Source: CAZFVY01 sp964522665 | GTDB taxonomy: Bacteria; Verrucomicrobiota; Verrucomicrobiia; Limisphaerales; CAZFVY01 | Direction of reading: 5' to 3' | Assembly: GCA_964522665.1 (NCBI GenBank) | Contig: CAZFVY010000024.1 | Coordinates: forward strand, 1-64,000 | DNA length: 64,000 bases | Program-made: the position numbers and the translations under genes | The notes under the pieces: generated by a model | Told to the model about the DNA's origin: nothing | Database searches by the model: none | Seen by the model: only the letters and a program-made list of their open reading frames with translations | Part shown: positions 5,439-12,929 of the stretch, piece by piece | Layout: every line of letters starts with the position of its first letter | How positions within the stretch are numbered: the stretch's first letter is position 1

Positions 5439-8151
5439 CTAGGCGACCGCCGCGCTTGGCTCGCCCGCGCGGACCCACACCGGCCCGATCGCTTCCGACC
5501 ACACGGGATTGAACGGAGCCGACGGCTTGACCTCGCTTGACTTGCGCGCGACCGTCCCGGACCGCTTGGACTTGCGAGCCCGGCGCGCGACTGGCGAGAT
5601 CGACTCGACCGACTCGACCGGCGCGACTGGCGCGACCGAACCACTATCCGCGCGTTGCAGATAAGTACGCCGCCAACCGGCCAAAGCGGTTGAGAAATCG
5701 GCAGCTTGCTTGGCCCGCGCCCGGCGCACGATGGCCTTGCGCCCGCGCGCATAAAGCACGGCGCGAATGCGCGCCCGGCGCGCGACCGCCAACTTTTGGA
5801 GCGCAGGCGCATAGACCCACGTTCCGCGCACGGGCGCAAGGTGGACGCCGCAGACGCCGACCGGCTGGCAGAACTGCGGGCGACGCGCGACCACGCGCGA
5901 CCGGAGTTCTTTCACCTTGACCGCCGACTCGAATACGCGCTTGGAAAGGCGAACGTCGGCTTGCGCTGGCCGCATCAAATCGCGCGCCGCCGCCAAGGGT
6001 ATCGTGAACCGCGCCCGCCGCGCCAAGTGACGCGCCCGCGCGCCACCGGGCCGCGCGTGCAGGCTGCCGGTGGGCGTAATCGTCAACGACGTAACCGCAT
6101 CCCCGGCCCGCCGCGCCGCCGAGTGAAAGCGCAGGACTGCCCGCAATTCCGACTTGGCCGCGCGCAGGTCAATCAACGCGCCCGCCAGCATGAGACGCGC
6201 GACGCCCGGCGCGACGCGCAACGCGTAGGTGGACCCGCCGCGCCCGGCCCGCCCGGCGCGGACGCCGGACGGAGTGAATTGAACGCCGGGAGCCACGCGA
6301 ACCCGGCCCGCCGCCCGCGCGTGATGCACCAGACTTTGCGCCACGACCACCGCCGCCCGGGCCGCGCGAACATCCGCGCCGCCGCCCGAGCAGACGACCG
6401 CGCGCCGATGCGCCACGGGCCGCCATTGATTGACGCGTGAACCGACCGGCGCGAATTGCGCCGCGAACGTCAGAGCGTGAACCGCGCCAACACCGTCGCG
6501 CGCCGCGCGCACTTCGCCAGCTAATTCGGCCCGGCCCCGCGCCCCGAGAGATGAATAGACGCGGAACTTGACCGTCGGCAAAGGCGCGACCGGCGCGCGG
6601 ACTTCCGTCCCGATGAACGGCACCGCCCGCGCGACCGGCGCGAATTGCGCGCCCAACGGCGCGCCAGGCGCAACGGCAATCCCGTAGGCGCCGGAACCGA
6701 GCACCGCCGCCGCCCGATTTGCTTTGACGGCCGCGCCCGCCGCCAGGCCCGCCGCGCGCAGGTCTCGCAGCAAACCCGCGAAATACGGCAGCTTGCGCCA
6801 ATGTTTGGACGCCGCCAACGCGAGCCGCGAATCGACTTGGCCAGTCTTCAGAGCTTCGCCCGCCGCTCGATCCGAAGCGTAACCGGCCCGCGCCGCGCTG
6901 TCGTGAACCGAGAGACCCCACACGAGACCGCCGACGAACTTGGCCCGCTGGCGCGCGAACCGGCGCGCCGTCGCCGCCGCCGTCCCCCGGCATGATGGCA
7001 ACGAATGCACCAACGCGCGCCAGACGAAGCGGACCCCGGCCCGGCGCTCGTGCCAAATGCTTTCCTCCGGCCAATTGCCATCGTTCGCCGCCGACCACGC
7101 CGCCACGCTGGCCGCAGCAATCTTGACGCTGTCCGCGTCCAAAGGTTCGGATTTGACCGCCGAAACGTGGCCCTTGGCCTTGCGCCCCGTCCATCCGCCA
7201 TTGCGAGTTAGCGACTTGTGCGCCGCGCGCCAGCATTCGCCGAAAACGTAACGCTCCGCTGGCAGTGTCCAAACGTCGCCGTGGACGTAAGACCACGTGC
7301 GCCACGCTTCCCAACCGCCGCCGATGGCGTCGGCGCACGCCTCATCTAGTGACGTGGAGGAGATTGACCCGACGCGACCGCCCGACCGCTCGACGTAGCG
7401 CGCGGCTTTCGCGGCCATCCCCGAGGAGTGAATCGACAGGACCGGCGACTTGCGCCGGACGCGGCGCGCCCGCTTGACGGAAACGCCTTGCTCCGGCGCA
7501 GGCTCGCGGACGGCCAACGACCAAACGACCAACGGATTGCCGTTTTCGTCCAACTCGACCCGCTCAGGTTCGCGCGCTGGCAACGTCTCGAAATACTCCC
7601 GCTCCCGCTCCGGCGCGAATTGAGCCGCCCACGCGCGCCCGCCCGCAATCGCCATGATCGCGCGACCGATGAAATCGGTATCCGTGCCGGGCCAACCCGC
7701 GCCCGGCCAGAGCAAATCCAAGCCGACGGCGACCGGCACCGGCCACGCGCCAGACGTGCGCGCACCGCCGAGCACCGCCAACGGGTCAAGCGTGACCGGC
7801 GCGCCGACAGGATCAATCCCCCGCGCCCCGCGCGCTGAATCTTCCGGAATCAATTCCCCCGCGCGTAGCGCGCTGAACAATTCCCGTTCCCCGTCTCCCG
7901 CGCCCCGCGCCCCGCCCGGCCCCGCGCCCNNNNNNNNNNNNNNNNNNNNNNNNNNNNNNNNNNNNNNNNNNNNNNNNNNNNNNNNNNNNNNNNNNNNNNN
8001 NNNNNNNNNNNNNNNNNNNNNNNNNNNNNCCCGCGCCCCGCGCCCCGCCCGGCCCCGCGCCCGCGCCCCCGTTTTGGTCTGATTTTTTTTCACCTTGCGG
8101 CTTTGTGTCCGCCACGCCAGACGGCGCGGTCAGTTGATTCGATGCTTTCAT
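5439..8151 (-). CDS. Very large Ala/Arg/Gly-rich accessory protein, unknown function, interrupted by an assembly gap
   Basis: As deposited the frame changes at the N gap 7930-8029. The gap flanks 7897-7929 and 8030-8062 are identical, so the gap is probably a collapsed overlap; removing 133 bp joins the ATG at 8151 (MKASNQLTAPSG) to the long downstream frame and gives about 859 aa. The N-terminal 100 residues are Gly/Ala-rich. Residues about 100-400 are the most protein-like (WPGTDTDFIGRAIMAIAGG, EREREYFETLPA, SYVHGDVWTLPAERYVFGE, RFVWRALVHSLPS). The C-terminal half is highly biased and has degenerate QFAP-type motifs (AAQFAPE, GAQFAPVA, AAQFAPVG, GVQFTPSG, GVHLAPVR). Sites lie near 7612, 6638, 6450, 6273 and 5833. 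No enzyme signature recognised. Confidence 0.5.
7930..8029. other. Assembly gap (100 N)
   Basis: Both flanks carry the same 33-base C/G-rich sequence (7897-7929 and 8030-8062), so the two contigs probably overlap and the gap is likely not real sequence. Confidence 0.9.
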
Positions 8152-8690
8152 TGTGCTTTGCCTATCGTTGGACGGCCCGGGAAGCTTGCGTTTTGCTTGC
8201 TTCAAACGTCGGAACCGATTAGGCCAGTAGTTTCCCGTCCTCATTATGTCGCGACCACCTTGCGGCGCGCGGATTTTTACGGGCGGAGGCGGATTTTGAT
8301 GCGGACTAAACCCTTGCGCTTGAGAAGCTTGGCCGGAACCGTGAAAACCGCGGAAATCCCGGTATATCGGCCACATGGGGGATATGGTTTTCTGGTTTTA
8401 TCACTCGAAAATCAAATACCTTGGTGAGGTGGTCGGCGGACGCGCGCGGGGTGGGATTGCCGGCCGTGGGCACCGGGTTGACGGATCGGCACCCGGGCGT
8501 CGTGGTAACCATCGGTTCAAAGTCGGGCGGCGCCTGGGCGGGCGGGGGCTTCGGATTCGGCTGGCTGGCGGCTCAGGACCGATGGGTGAATGTTCCCGAG
8601 GCCGGGGCGCGGGGGCGCGGGGCGGACCGCGGGATCCACGCAGATCGTTCGAAGCGGATGGCGTGGGGCGCGGGGCCGGGGGGAATCTGT
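8152..8690. other. No supported gene
   Basis: Open frames on both strands (for example minus 8306-8512 and plus 8375-8755) are Pro/Arg- or Gly/Arg-rich and overlap each other, as expected by chance in GC-rich DNA. No ribosome site and no family similarity seen. Confidence 0.5.
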
Positions 8691-8706
8691 TCACATTGAC
8701 CGACAA

Positions 8707-9019
8707 GTATGAACAGCAGTATGAACAGCGGAGGGACGCCCTTATATCAATATAAAAACATTATCTTCAAGGACTTATAAAATATCAATACCCGGCTGTT
8801 CATACTGTTCATAGTGTTCATACCAAAAACATGGTGTCGTGATGGGCCAGAATCGTCCGAGGCCTGGCGGTTTAGCGATGGCAGATGGCCAGACGAATAT
8901 CTTATTACATAGAGACACCTTACGGCCCGTGGAGTATGAACAGTATGAACAGGTTCGTTAGAGGTTACAGTCCAACATATTACGCGTAAACGAAACTGTT
9001 CACACTAAGCCGTTCATAC
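8707..9019. repeat. Cluster of 9-bp TGTTCATAC iterons around an AT-rich stretch
   Basis: Copies in the GTATGAACA orientation at 8707-8715, 8719-8727, 8934-8942 and 8943-8951 (the last two head-to-tail). Copies as TGTTCATAC or one-base variants at 8797-8805, 8806-8814 and 8815-8823 (three contiguous), 8997-9005 (TGTTCACAC) and 9011-9019 (CGTTCATAC). Between the first two groups, 8741-8790 is about 80% A+T in an otherwise GC-rich island. Iterons plus an AT-rich stretch resemble an iteron-type replication origin, or a multi-site operator. No Rep protein is recognised nearby. Confidence 0.7.
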
Positions 9020-9066
9020 TTGTTCGGCGACCGTTAAACTGCGAATTGCGTGGAAATCCCCGCCCT

Positions 9067-9334
9067 GAGTGGCAGATGAACTGCCATCGAGTGGCAGATG
9101 AACTGCCATCGAGTGGCAGATGAACTGCCATCGAGTGGCAGATNNNNNNNNNNNNNNNNNNNNNNNNNNNNNNNNNNNNNNNNNNNNNNNNNNNNNNNNN
9201 NNNNNNNNNNNNNNNNNNNNNNNNNNNNNNNNNNNNNNNNNNNGATGAACTGCCATCGAGTGGCAGATGAACTGCCATCGAGTGGCAGATGAACTGCCGT
9301 CGAGTGGCAGATGAACTGCCGTCGAGTGGCAGAT
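9067..9334. repeat. 22-bp palindrome-containing tandem array (with assembly gap)
   Basis: Unit GAGTGGCAGATGAACTGCCATC, 22 bp, at least seven units visible: four (one partial) left of the gap and four (one partial) right of it, with the last copies changed from CCATC to CCGTC. Each unit contains TGGCAG-ATGAA-CTGCCA, a 6-bp inverted repeat. The array starts 48 bp after the last 9-bp iteron and lies downstream of the RHH gene 9413-9856. True copy number is unknown because the gap falls inside the array. Such arrays serve as partition centromeres (parS/parC) for RHH proteins in some plasmids; that role here is inference. Confidence 0.8.
9144..9243. other. Assembly gap (100 N) inside the 22-bp tandem array
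   Basis: Gap placed where the tandem repeat could not be resolved; real length unknown. Confidence 0.95.
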
Positions 9335-9412
9335 GGGCGTTCGCCGGGGATTCTGCTGGCAAAAACTCGGCGAGCGAGGGAGGTACGCGGACTGGGGCTG
9401 GGGTGACGGGGG

Positions 9413-9856
9413 TTAGGCGAGGATGGATTCGGGCAGGGACATGGCTAGGCGATCGGCGTTGGCGGGGTCGGCCAGTCGACGGCGTTGCTCGAGAATGTGG
9501 GCGACGGCGTGTTTGGATTGGAGTTGGACGCACAGACAGATGATGTCCACCTGGCGCTGGGTCTTGCCGTCGGTCGGGAAGCGTTTGGCGTACGCGCCGG
9601 CGGCGCCTTTGATGATGGCGACGAGTTCTGCCGGCAATTGCCAACAGGCGAATAGTTCGCGCGTGGCGGGGGTGCGCTTGAGGGGTTTGGTGGGCTTCGG
9701 ATCGCTGGCGGTGGCGGCGGCAAGCTGCAGCTCGATGCACTGGGCCACGATGGTGGACTCGGAGGATCCGAGTTTGGCGGCGGCTTGTTCGATGAGGCGT
9801 TTAATCTCGACCGGAAGCGGGGTGGTGAAGGAACGGCGGAGTTCTTTTTTGGGCAT
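9413..9856 (-). CDS. RHH-type DNA-binding protein, 147 aa
   Basis: ATG at 9856. The N-terminal LRRSFTTPLPVEIKRLIEQA-AAKLGSSESTIVAQCIELQL fits a ribbon-helix-helix motif (strand then two helices). A second, similar block (LPAELVAIIKGAAGAYAKRF then QRQVDIICLCVQLQSKH) may be a duplicated RHH half, so one chain could mimic a dimer. The start codon abuts the ATGGGANNN repeat, read here as TCCCAT on the coding strand, so no Shine-Dalgarno is visible. It is the gene nearest the 22-bp array and the iterons and is the best candidate for the protein that binds them. Confidence 0.55.
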   Translation of the reverse strand: MPKKELRRSFTTPLPVEIKRLIEQAAAKLGSSESTIVAQCIELQLAAATASDPKPTKPLKRTPATRELFACWQLPAELVAIIKGAAGAYAKRFPTDGKTQRQVDIICLCVQLQSKHAVAHILEQRRRLADPANADRLAMSLPESILA

Positions 9857-9887
9857 GATGGGAGGAATGGGAGGGATGGGATGAATG
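9857..9887 (+). repeat. ATGGGANNN short tandem repeat, copy 3
   Basis: ATGGGAGGA, ATGGGAGGG, ATGGGATGA, then ATG, period 9 bp, directly upstream of the start codon of the minus-strand RHH gene. Confidence 0.65.
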
Positions 9888-9911
9888 TGTCTGTGCTATG
9901 TGTTTGGACTT

Positions 9912-10574
9912 CTAAAGGTTACGAATCAGATTGTCGCAATTCGAGCAGCGCAGTTCGTCGTGGAATATCGCATCAGCCGCCATTGATCCGAATGCTTGGA
10001 GCAAGATGCCGGAGATGCTTAATGGTGTGAACAACATTGGCCGGGCGGGGGAATGGATGTAGAAATCAAACGAGCCGCAATTGCTGCAACGTTCAGGAGG
10101 CGGCGGTAGTGGTGGCACCCAGACAGGGGAAACATCGGCAAAGTGGACGATTTGCTCATGGCAACGCATGCACTCATCTACCTGTCCATCAAAATGTTCC
10201 GAGAATGAGAATTCCTGACCGCACCCGCCGCAACGCGTTATTATCCTTCGTTCGGCCACCTCAAGGATGGTCTCCTGTTCGCAACACGGACATTGCCGCT
10301 TCATATTGAGTAAAGAGCTTTGAAAATAGAAGCGATTGGAGCAATACATGCACTCCGCGACGGAAGCACCGGTAATGGGTCTCAATTGTAAATCGCTGAG
10401 ACGGAAACGTCCTCTTCGTGGTTTGCGTAGTACCGGGCGAGCGATAGAAAGGTGCATCCAGTCGGAGCAGTGAGGGCACTGAATCGATTCGCCGATTCCA
10501 TGGCTGGGAAACTCAATCCCGCCTTGGCAGCTTGGGCATTTGCAGACCAAGAATTTATGACCACTGTCAGGCAT
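9912..10574 (-). CDS. Multi-zinc-ribbon protein, 220 aa
   Basis: ATG at 10574, overlapping the stop of the upstream RHH gene by 8 bp. Eight CxxC or C-x-C-x-x-C groups: CKCPSCQGG, IQCPHCSDW, AECMYCSNR, RQCPCCEQE, TRCGGCGQE, DECMRCHEQ, ERCSNCGS, LRCSNCDN, which pair into about four zinc ribbons. The last pair flanks a hydrophobic segment (MLFTPLSISGILLQAFGSMA), possibly membrane-associated. Regulatory or structural role cannot be told from sequence. Base composition is less GC-rich than the rest of the island, suggesting a different origin for 9.9-11.1 kb. Confidence 0.65.
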   Translation of the reverse strand: MPDSGHKFLVCKCPSCQGGIEFPSHGIGESIQCPHCSDWMHLSIARPVLRKPRRGRFRLSDLQLRPITGASVAECMYCSNRFYFQSSLLNMKRQCPCCEQETILEVAERRIITRCGGCGQEFSFSEHFDGQVDECMRCHEQIVHFADVSPVWVPPLPPPPERCSNCGSFDFYIHSPARPMLFTPLSISGILLQAFGSMAADAIFHDELRCSNCDNLIRNL

Positions 10575-10812
10575 GGGGCTTCTTGCGGGTCGGAGATGGC
10601 CTGGGAGGCTCGTTGAGCGTGAGATAATCAGCCTGTCTCTCTGGTACAATAAATGCGTCTGAAACGGAGGGTTGGCGGGCGAGAAATTCGATCACCGCTC
10701 TTCGTACAATGTTCCCCTCTGTCTGCTCGAATCTGCGGCAATACTCTGCAAGTTTCTCCTTGAGTTCGGGAGAGCAACGGGCGCGGATAATCTTGGAATT
10801 AATGTTCGGCAT
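10567..10812 (-). CDS. RHH protein, 81 aa
   Basis: ATG at 10812, overlapping the upstream RHH gene by 14 bp. SKIIRARCSPELKEKLAEYC then EGNIVRRAVIEFLARQ is a ribbon-helix-helix pattern; a 35-residue Pro-rich tail follows. Its N-terminus resembles that of the next gene upstream (TEVIRARCDETLKQRIE), so the two are probably related by duplication. Confidence 0.6.
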   Translation of the reverse strand: MPNINSKIIRARCSPELKEKLAEYCRRFEQTEGNIVRRAVIEFLARQPSVSDAFIVPERQADYLTLNEPPRPSPTRKKPHA

Positions 10813-10993
10813 GGGCTAACTGGCGACCGTCGCCCGGCGTGGATTTTAAGATTGACTCGACGTAAAATGCGCAAGCGATTCGGACTATATCTGCAGGCGC
10901 GCGTTGCTGGGCTGACGCCGCAGCTTCGATTCGTTGCTTAAGCGTTTCATCGCATCTCGCTCGTATCACCTCGGTTTTCTTTAATCCCTTCAT
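10799..10993 (-). CDS. RHH protein, 64 aa
   Basis: ATG at 10993. TEVIRARCDETLKQRIEAAASAQQ then PADIVRIACAFYVES fits an RHH DNA-binding dimer. A 7-bp palindrome (GTGGCAC-ACC-GTGCCAC, 10995-11011) covers the ribosome-site region immediately before the start, a likely autoregulatory operator. Divergent to the RHH gene at 11098. Confidence 0.6.
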   Translation of the reverse strand: MKGLKKTEVIRARCDETLKQRIEAAASAQQRAPADIVRIACAFYVESILKSTPGDGRQLAHAEH

Positions 10994-10994
10994 C

Positions 10995-11011
10995 GTGGCA
11001 CACCGTGCCAC
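10995..11011. promoter_or_regulatory. Palindromic operator candidate between divergent RHH genes
   Basis: GTGGCAC, 3-nt spacer, GTGCCAC: a perfect 7-bp inverted repeat 1 nt from the minus-strand start codon. GTGGCA recurs at 11061-11066, beside a plus-strand TTGACA (about 11042) that could be the -35 element for the gene at 11098. Confidence 0.5.
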
Positions 11012-11097
11012 AAACGGTTTTTCGGTGCAAGAAAAAAACCGTTGACAGTCCGTAGCTATTTGTGGCATTTTGTAGCACAACAAAGCTCAAACGGCTC

Positions 11098-11322
11098 ATG
11101 AAACCTGGGAATAAAACGGAAACGATCAGATTCAGATGTGACTCTGGTACGCGGGATAGGGCGTCGGCGCTCGCCGAAAAGAATCAGTGGAGTTTGTCAA
11201 TTTTGCTGCGCACGGCGGTCCGTGAATTTCTTCAGCGGCAGGAAGAATCTGCGGCAAACGGCGAGAACAATGGCGCGTGCGCGAGGGCGGCCGAGCCGGA
11301 AACGGAGATGGTGGGACGATGA
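11098..11322 (+). CDS. RHH protein with a duplicated C-terminal tail
   Basis: 74 aa from the ATG at 11098. Residues 7-45 (ETIRFRCDSGTRDRASAL then WSLSILLRTAVREFLQRQ) form an RHH pattern like its divergent neighbours. The last 23 residues (ANGENNGACARAAEPETEMV plus R) are encoded by a 70-bp block that is repeated almost exactly at the end of the unrelated gene 11552-11800. Confidence 0.6.
   Translation: MKPGNKTETIRFRCDSGTRDRASALAEKNQWSLSILLRTAVREFLQRQEESAANGENNGACARAAEPETEMVGR
11253..11322 (+). repeat. 70-bp gene-tail repeat, copy A
   Basis: 64 identical bases, one mismatch, then GATGA, relative to 11731-11800. It includes the stop codon TGA and an overlapping ATG. Confidence 0.9.
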
Positions 11323-11348
11323 GTGGGCGCGGGAAATGCCCAACAGGC

Positions 11349-11549
11349 TTAAGTCTTCGGCGTGGATTCAAAGTTGTTGAACACGATCTGAACGAAGTCG
11401 CCATCTTTTTCGCGGTGGAAGTCCACCAGGGGAAGCTCGCTGGAATGAACAATCCGCGCGCCGTCGCAAATGCAGACGCTGCACGGTGTGTTGCCGTGGG
11501 TCAAGCGGGCTTGGTTTAACGTAGTAATCAATTGATCGAGGGTAATCAT
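11349..11549 (-). CDS. Small acidic protein, 66 aa, unknown function
   Basis: ATG at 11549; the ATG of the divergent gene begins at 11552, so only 2 nt separate the two start codons. Sequence: ITLDQLITTLNQARLTHGN then CSVCICDGARIVHSSELPLV and FHREKDGDFVQIVF. It looks like a small alpha/beta protein of the kind that accompanies RHH genes on islands. No family recognised. Confidence 0.5.
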   Translation of the reverse strand: MITLDQLITTLNQARLTHGNTPCSVCICDGARIVHSSELPLVDFHREKDGDFVQIVFNNFESTPKT

Positions 11550-11551
11550 AA

Positions 11552-11800
11552 ATGAACGCGATTGTATGGCGGGCGCCCGCGGGCGCAATGGTGAAGATCG
11601 GTGACGCGGTGCATCCGGCGGGCGACATTTACGCGCTAACGCGGCACGGGCATCTGTGCATGCGAATGAATACCGGATTTGTCAACTTGGACAAGGTGCG
11701 CGTCGTGATGATGGCGGAGGTGGGAGGGGTGGCAAACGGCGAGAACAATGGCGCGTGCGCGAGGGCGGCCGAGCCGGAAACGGAGATGGTGGGAGGATGA
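11552..11800 (+). CDS. Small protein with the same tail as the RHH gene, 82 aa
   Basis: ATG at 11552 with GAGGG 10 nt upstream. The first 58 residues (IVWRAPAGAMVKIGDAVHPA, GDIYALTRHGHLCMRMNTGF) are unlike the RHH gene. The last 23 residues are VANGENNGACARAAEPETEM then VGG, matching 11098-11322. The stop overlaps the next start as ATGA. Confidence 0.5.
   Translation: MNAIVWRAPAGAMVKIGDAVHPAGDIYALTRHGHLCMRMNTGFVNLDKVRVVMMAEVGGVANGENNGACARAAEPETEMVGG
11731..11800 (+). repeat. 70-bp gene-tail repeat, copy B
   Basis: Second copy of the block at 11253-11322. In both places it is read in the same frame to the same stop and supplies a TGA overlapped by an ATG. Confidence 0.9.
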
Positions 11801-12162
11801 AAACGAAAGGTAAACAGATGCTGAAGCTCGACAAGAAACACCGATCGCGTCCCAAGCTTATTGAACGGAATAACGGCATCGTCAGCTGCGCCTGGGCGAC
11901 CTGTGGGCGGGTGAGTATTCGTCATTATTCCAAGGCTGAGTGGCGGCGATTGGAAAAAATTCTAAGGTCCGCCGGCAAGCCACTTGGCAGCGTGACGTTT
12001 GCGGGTTCGATGAGGGAGTTCGCGCGCGGAGCCACCTCGCAATTGCAATTGGCGGGGTTGTTTTCCGCTGGCGTGGCCGCGCCGGTGAAGTTCGGGCGGC
12101 TTAATGGGATTCAGCTTTCGACCCGTCGAGCCCTGAGCGTTTCAAAAGCGATCGGTAAATGA
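11797..12162 (+). CDS. Accessory protein, 121 aa, unknown function
   Basis: The ATG at 11797 overlaps the previous stop (ATGA). Basic N-terminus (MKTKGKQMLKLDKKHRSRPK), then IVSCAWATCGRVSIRHYSKAEW and GKPLGSVTFAGSMREFARGA. It converges with and overlaps the minus-strand gene 12101-12340 by 62 bp. No family recognised. Confidence 0.5.
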   Translation: MKTKGKQMLKLDKKHRSRPKLIERNNGIVSCAWATCGRVSIRHYSKAEWRRLEKILRSAGKPLGSVTFAGSMREFARGATSQLQLAGLFSAGVAAPVKFGRLNGIQLSTRRALSVSKAIGK

Positions 12163-12340
12163 CCTTTCGTTGGCGTGTGATGCGCGCGGTAAGGGAGGCG
12201 TCTAGCTCGGCCTTGTCCTGGCCGGAGAGCTTCTGAAGCAGTTCGGAGTGCAGGTCATGCACCGATTCGACGACGGCGCGGATTTGGGCGAGTTCTTGCA
12301 GGACGGTGAGCGCGTATTGTTCGGCGATTGATTTATTCAT
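12101..12340 (-). CDS. Small helical protein, 79 aa
   Basis: ATG at 12340. Predicted almost entirely helical with heptad-like spacing (AEQYALTVLQELAQIRAV, VESVHDLHSELLQKLSG, DASLTARITRQRKVIYRSLL), so probably a coiled-coil dimer. Divergent from the small ORF at 12389, with a 9-bp palindrome between. Confidence 0.5.
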   Translation of the reverse strand: MNKSIAEQYALTVLQELAQIRAVVESVHDLHSELLQKLSGQDKAELDASLTARITRQRKVIYRSLLKRSGLDGSKAESH

Positions 12341-12357
12341 TGGATTGGAAATCGGAT

Positions 12358-12378
12358 GGTCTATGCAAAGCATAGACC
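12358..12378. promoter_or_regulatory. Perfect 9-bp palindrome, operator candidate
   Basis: GGTCTATGC-AAA-GCATAGACC, between the divergent starts at 12340 (minus) and 12389 (plus). Confidence 0.5.
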
Positions 12379-12388
12379 TTGGAACAAA

Positions 12389-12499
12389 ATGAAACCATCG
12401 AAAAACATCTTTGAGTACGACGGCAACGTGGTCCGGTTCGTCGCCTTGGGTGGATTGATCGAGACGGTTGAATTGTTATCGGAATCGAGTGTCCGGTAG
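12389..12499 (+). CDS. Possible 36-aa protein
   Basis: ATG at 12389, TAG at 12497. Peptide MKPSKNIFEYDGNVVRFVAL then GGLIETVELLSESSVR. It reads like a folded small protein rather than a chance GC-rich frame, and it sits just after the palindrome. No homologue known to me. Confidence 0.3.
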   Translation: MKPSKNIFEYDGNVVRFVALGGLIETVELLSESSVR

Positions 12500-12559
12500 G
12501 TCGGCTGGCGGCCGGCTGGTTGGTTGATTTGGTGGCGGGAATGTTCGGTCCTTTTTACT

Positions 12560-12901
12560 ATGAGAACAAATGGTGCGGGGGTGGATCGGGTCCAGCGCAG
12601 ATTCAAGCGATATCAATCCGCGGCGGCGTCGCGCCTCGTCCTGTCGGGCGGGCGTGATCCGGTGGAGAAGCATCCGTTGCGCGGGCTGGTGACTGAGGCG
12701 GATGTGCGGGTGGTGATGCGGTTGTCTGTGCCGGAGGACGGGGGCACGGTGCGGCCGATGGGCCGGCGGTTCATGGCGCGCTTGCGGGAGGTCGCGGACC
12801 AGGTGGGCGTCGCGGTCGAGGATTTGATTTCGTTGGAGGTGGGACGCCAGATGAAGCTGGTGGCGGAGTTGCGCCGATTGATCCTGACGCCGTCGCGCTG
12901 A
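12560..12901 (+). CDS. Possible RHH-like accessory protein, 113 aa
   Basis: Start chosen at the ATG at 12560. The C-terminal half (GRRFMARLREVADQVGVAVE then DLISLEVGRQMKLVAELRRL) resembles an RHH or helix-turn-helix dimer region; the N-terminal half is basic. The gene ends 11 nt before the start of the next reading frame, once the gap-flank duplication at 12876-13083 is taken into account. Confidence 0.4.
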   Translation: MRTNGAGVDRVQRRFKRYQSAAASRLVLSGGRDPVEKHPLRGLVTEADVRVVMRLSVPEDGGTVRPMGRRFMARLREVADQVGVAVEDLISLEVGRQMKLVAELRRLILTPSR

Positions 12902-12929
12902 AAAAGGTTATGGCCAACACACGAGTGGC

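Noticed and set aside
5055..5839. Several overlapping Arg/Pro/Ala-rich frames on both strands
   Set aside because: GCGC-rich sequence keeps all frames open by chance; only the minus frame 5439-8151 has protein-like segments.
8375..8755. Plus-strand 126-aa frame
   Set aside because: Gly/Arg-rich, overlaps opposite frames, no ribosome site, and it runs into the iteron region.
9067..9334. CRISPR array
   Set aside because: Units are contiguous 22-mers without unique spacers, and no cas gene is present.
9000..9740. Minus-strand 246-aa frame through the 22-bp array
   Set aside because: Low-complexity peptide from the tandem repeat and out-of-frame reading of the RHH gene.
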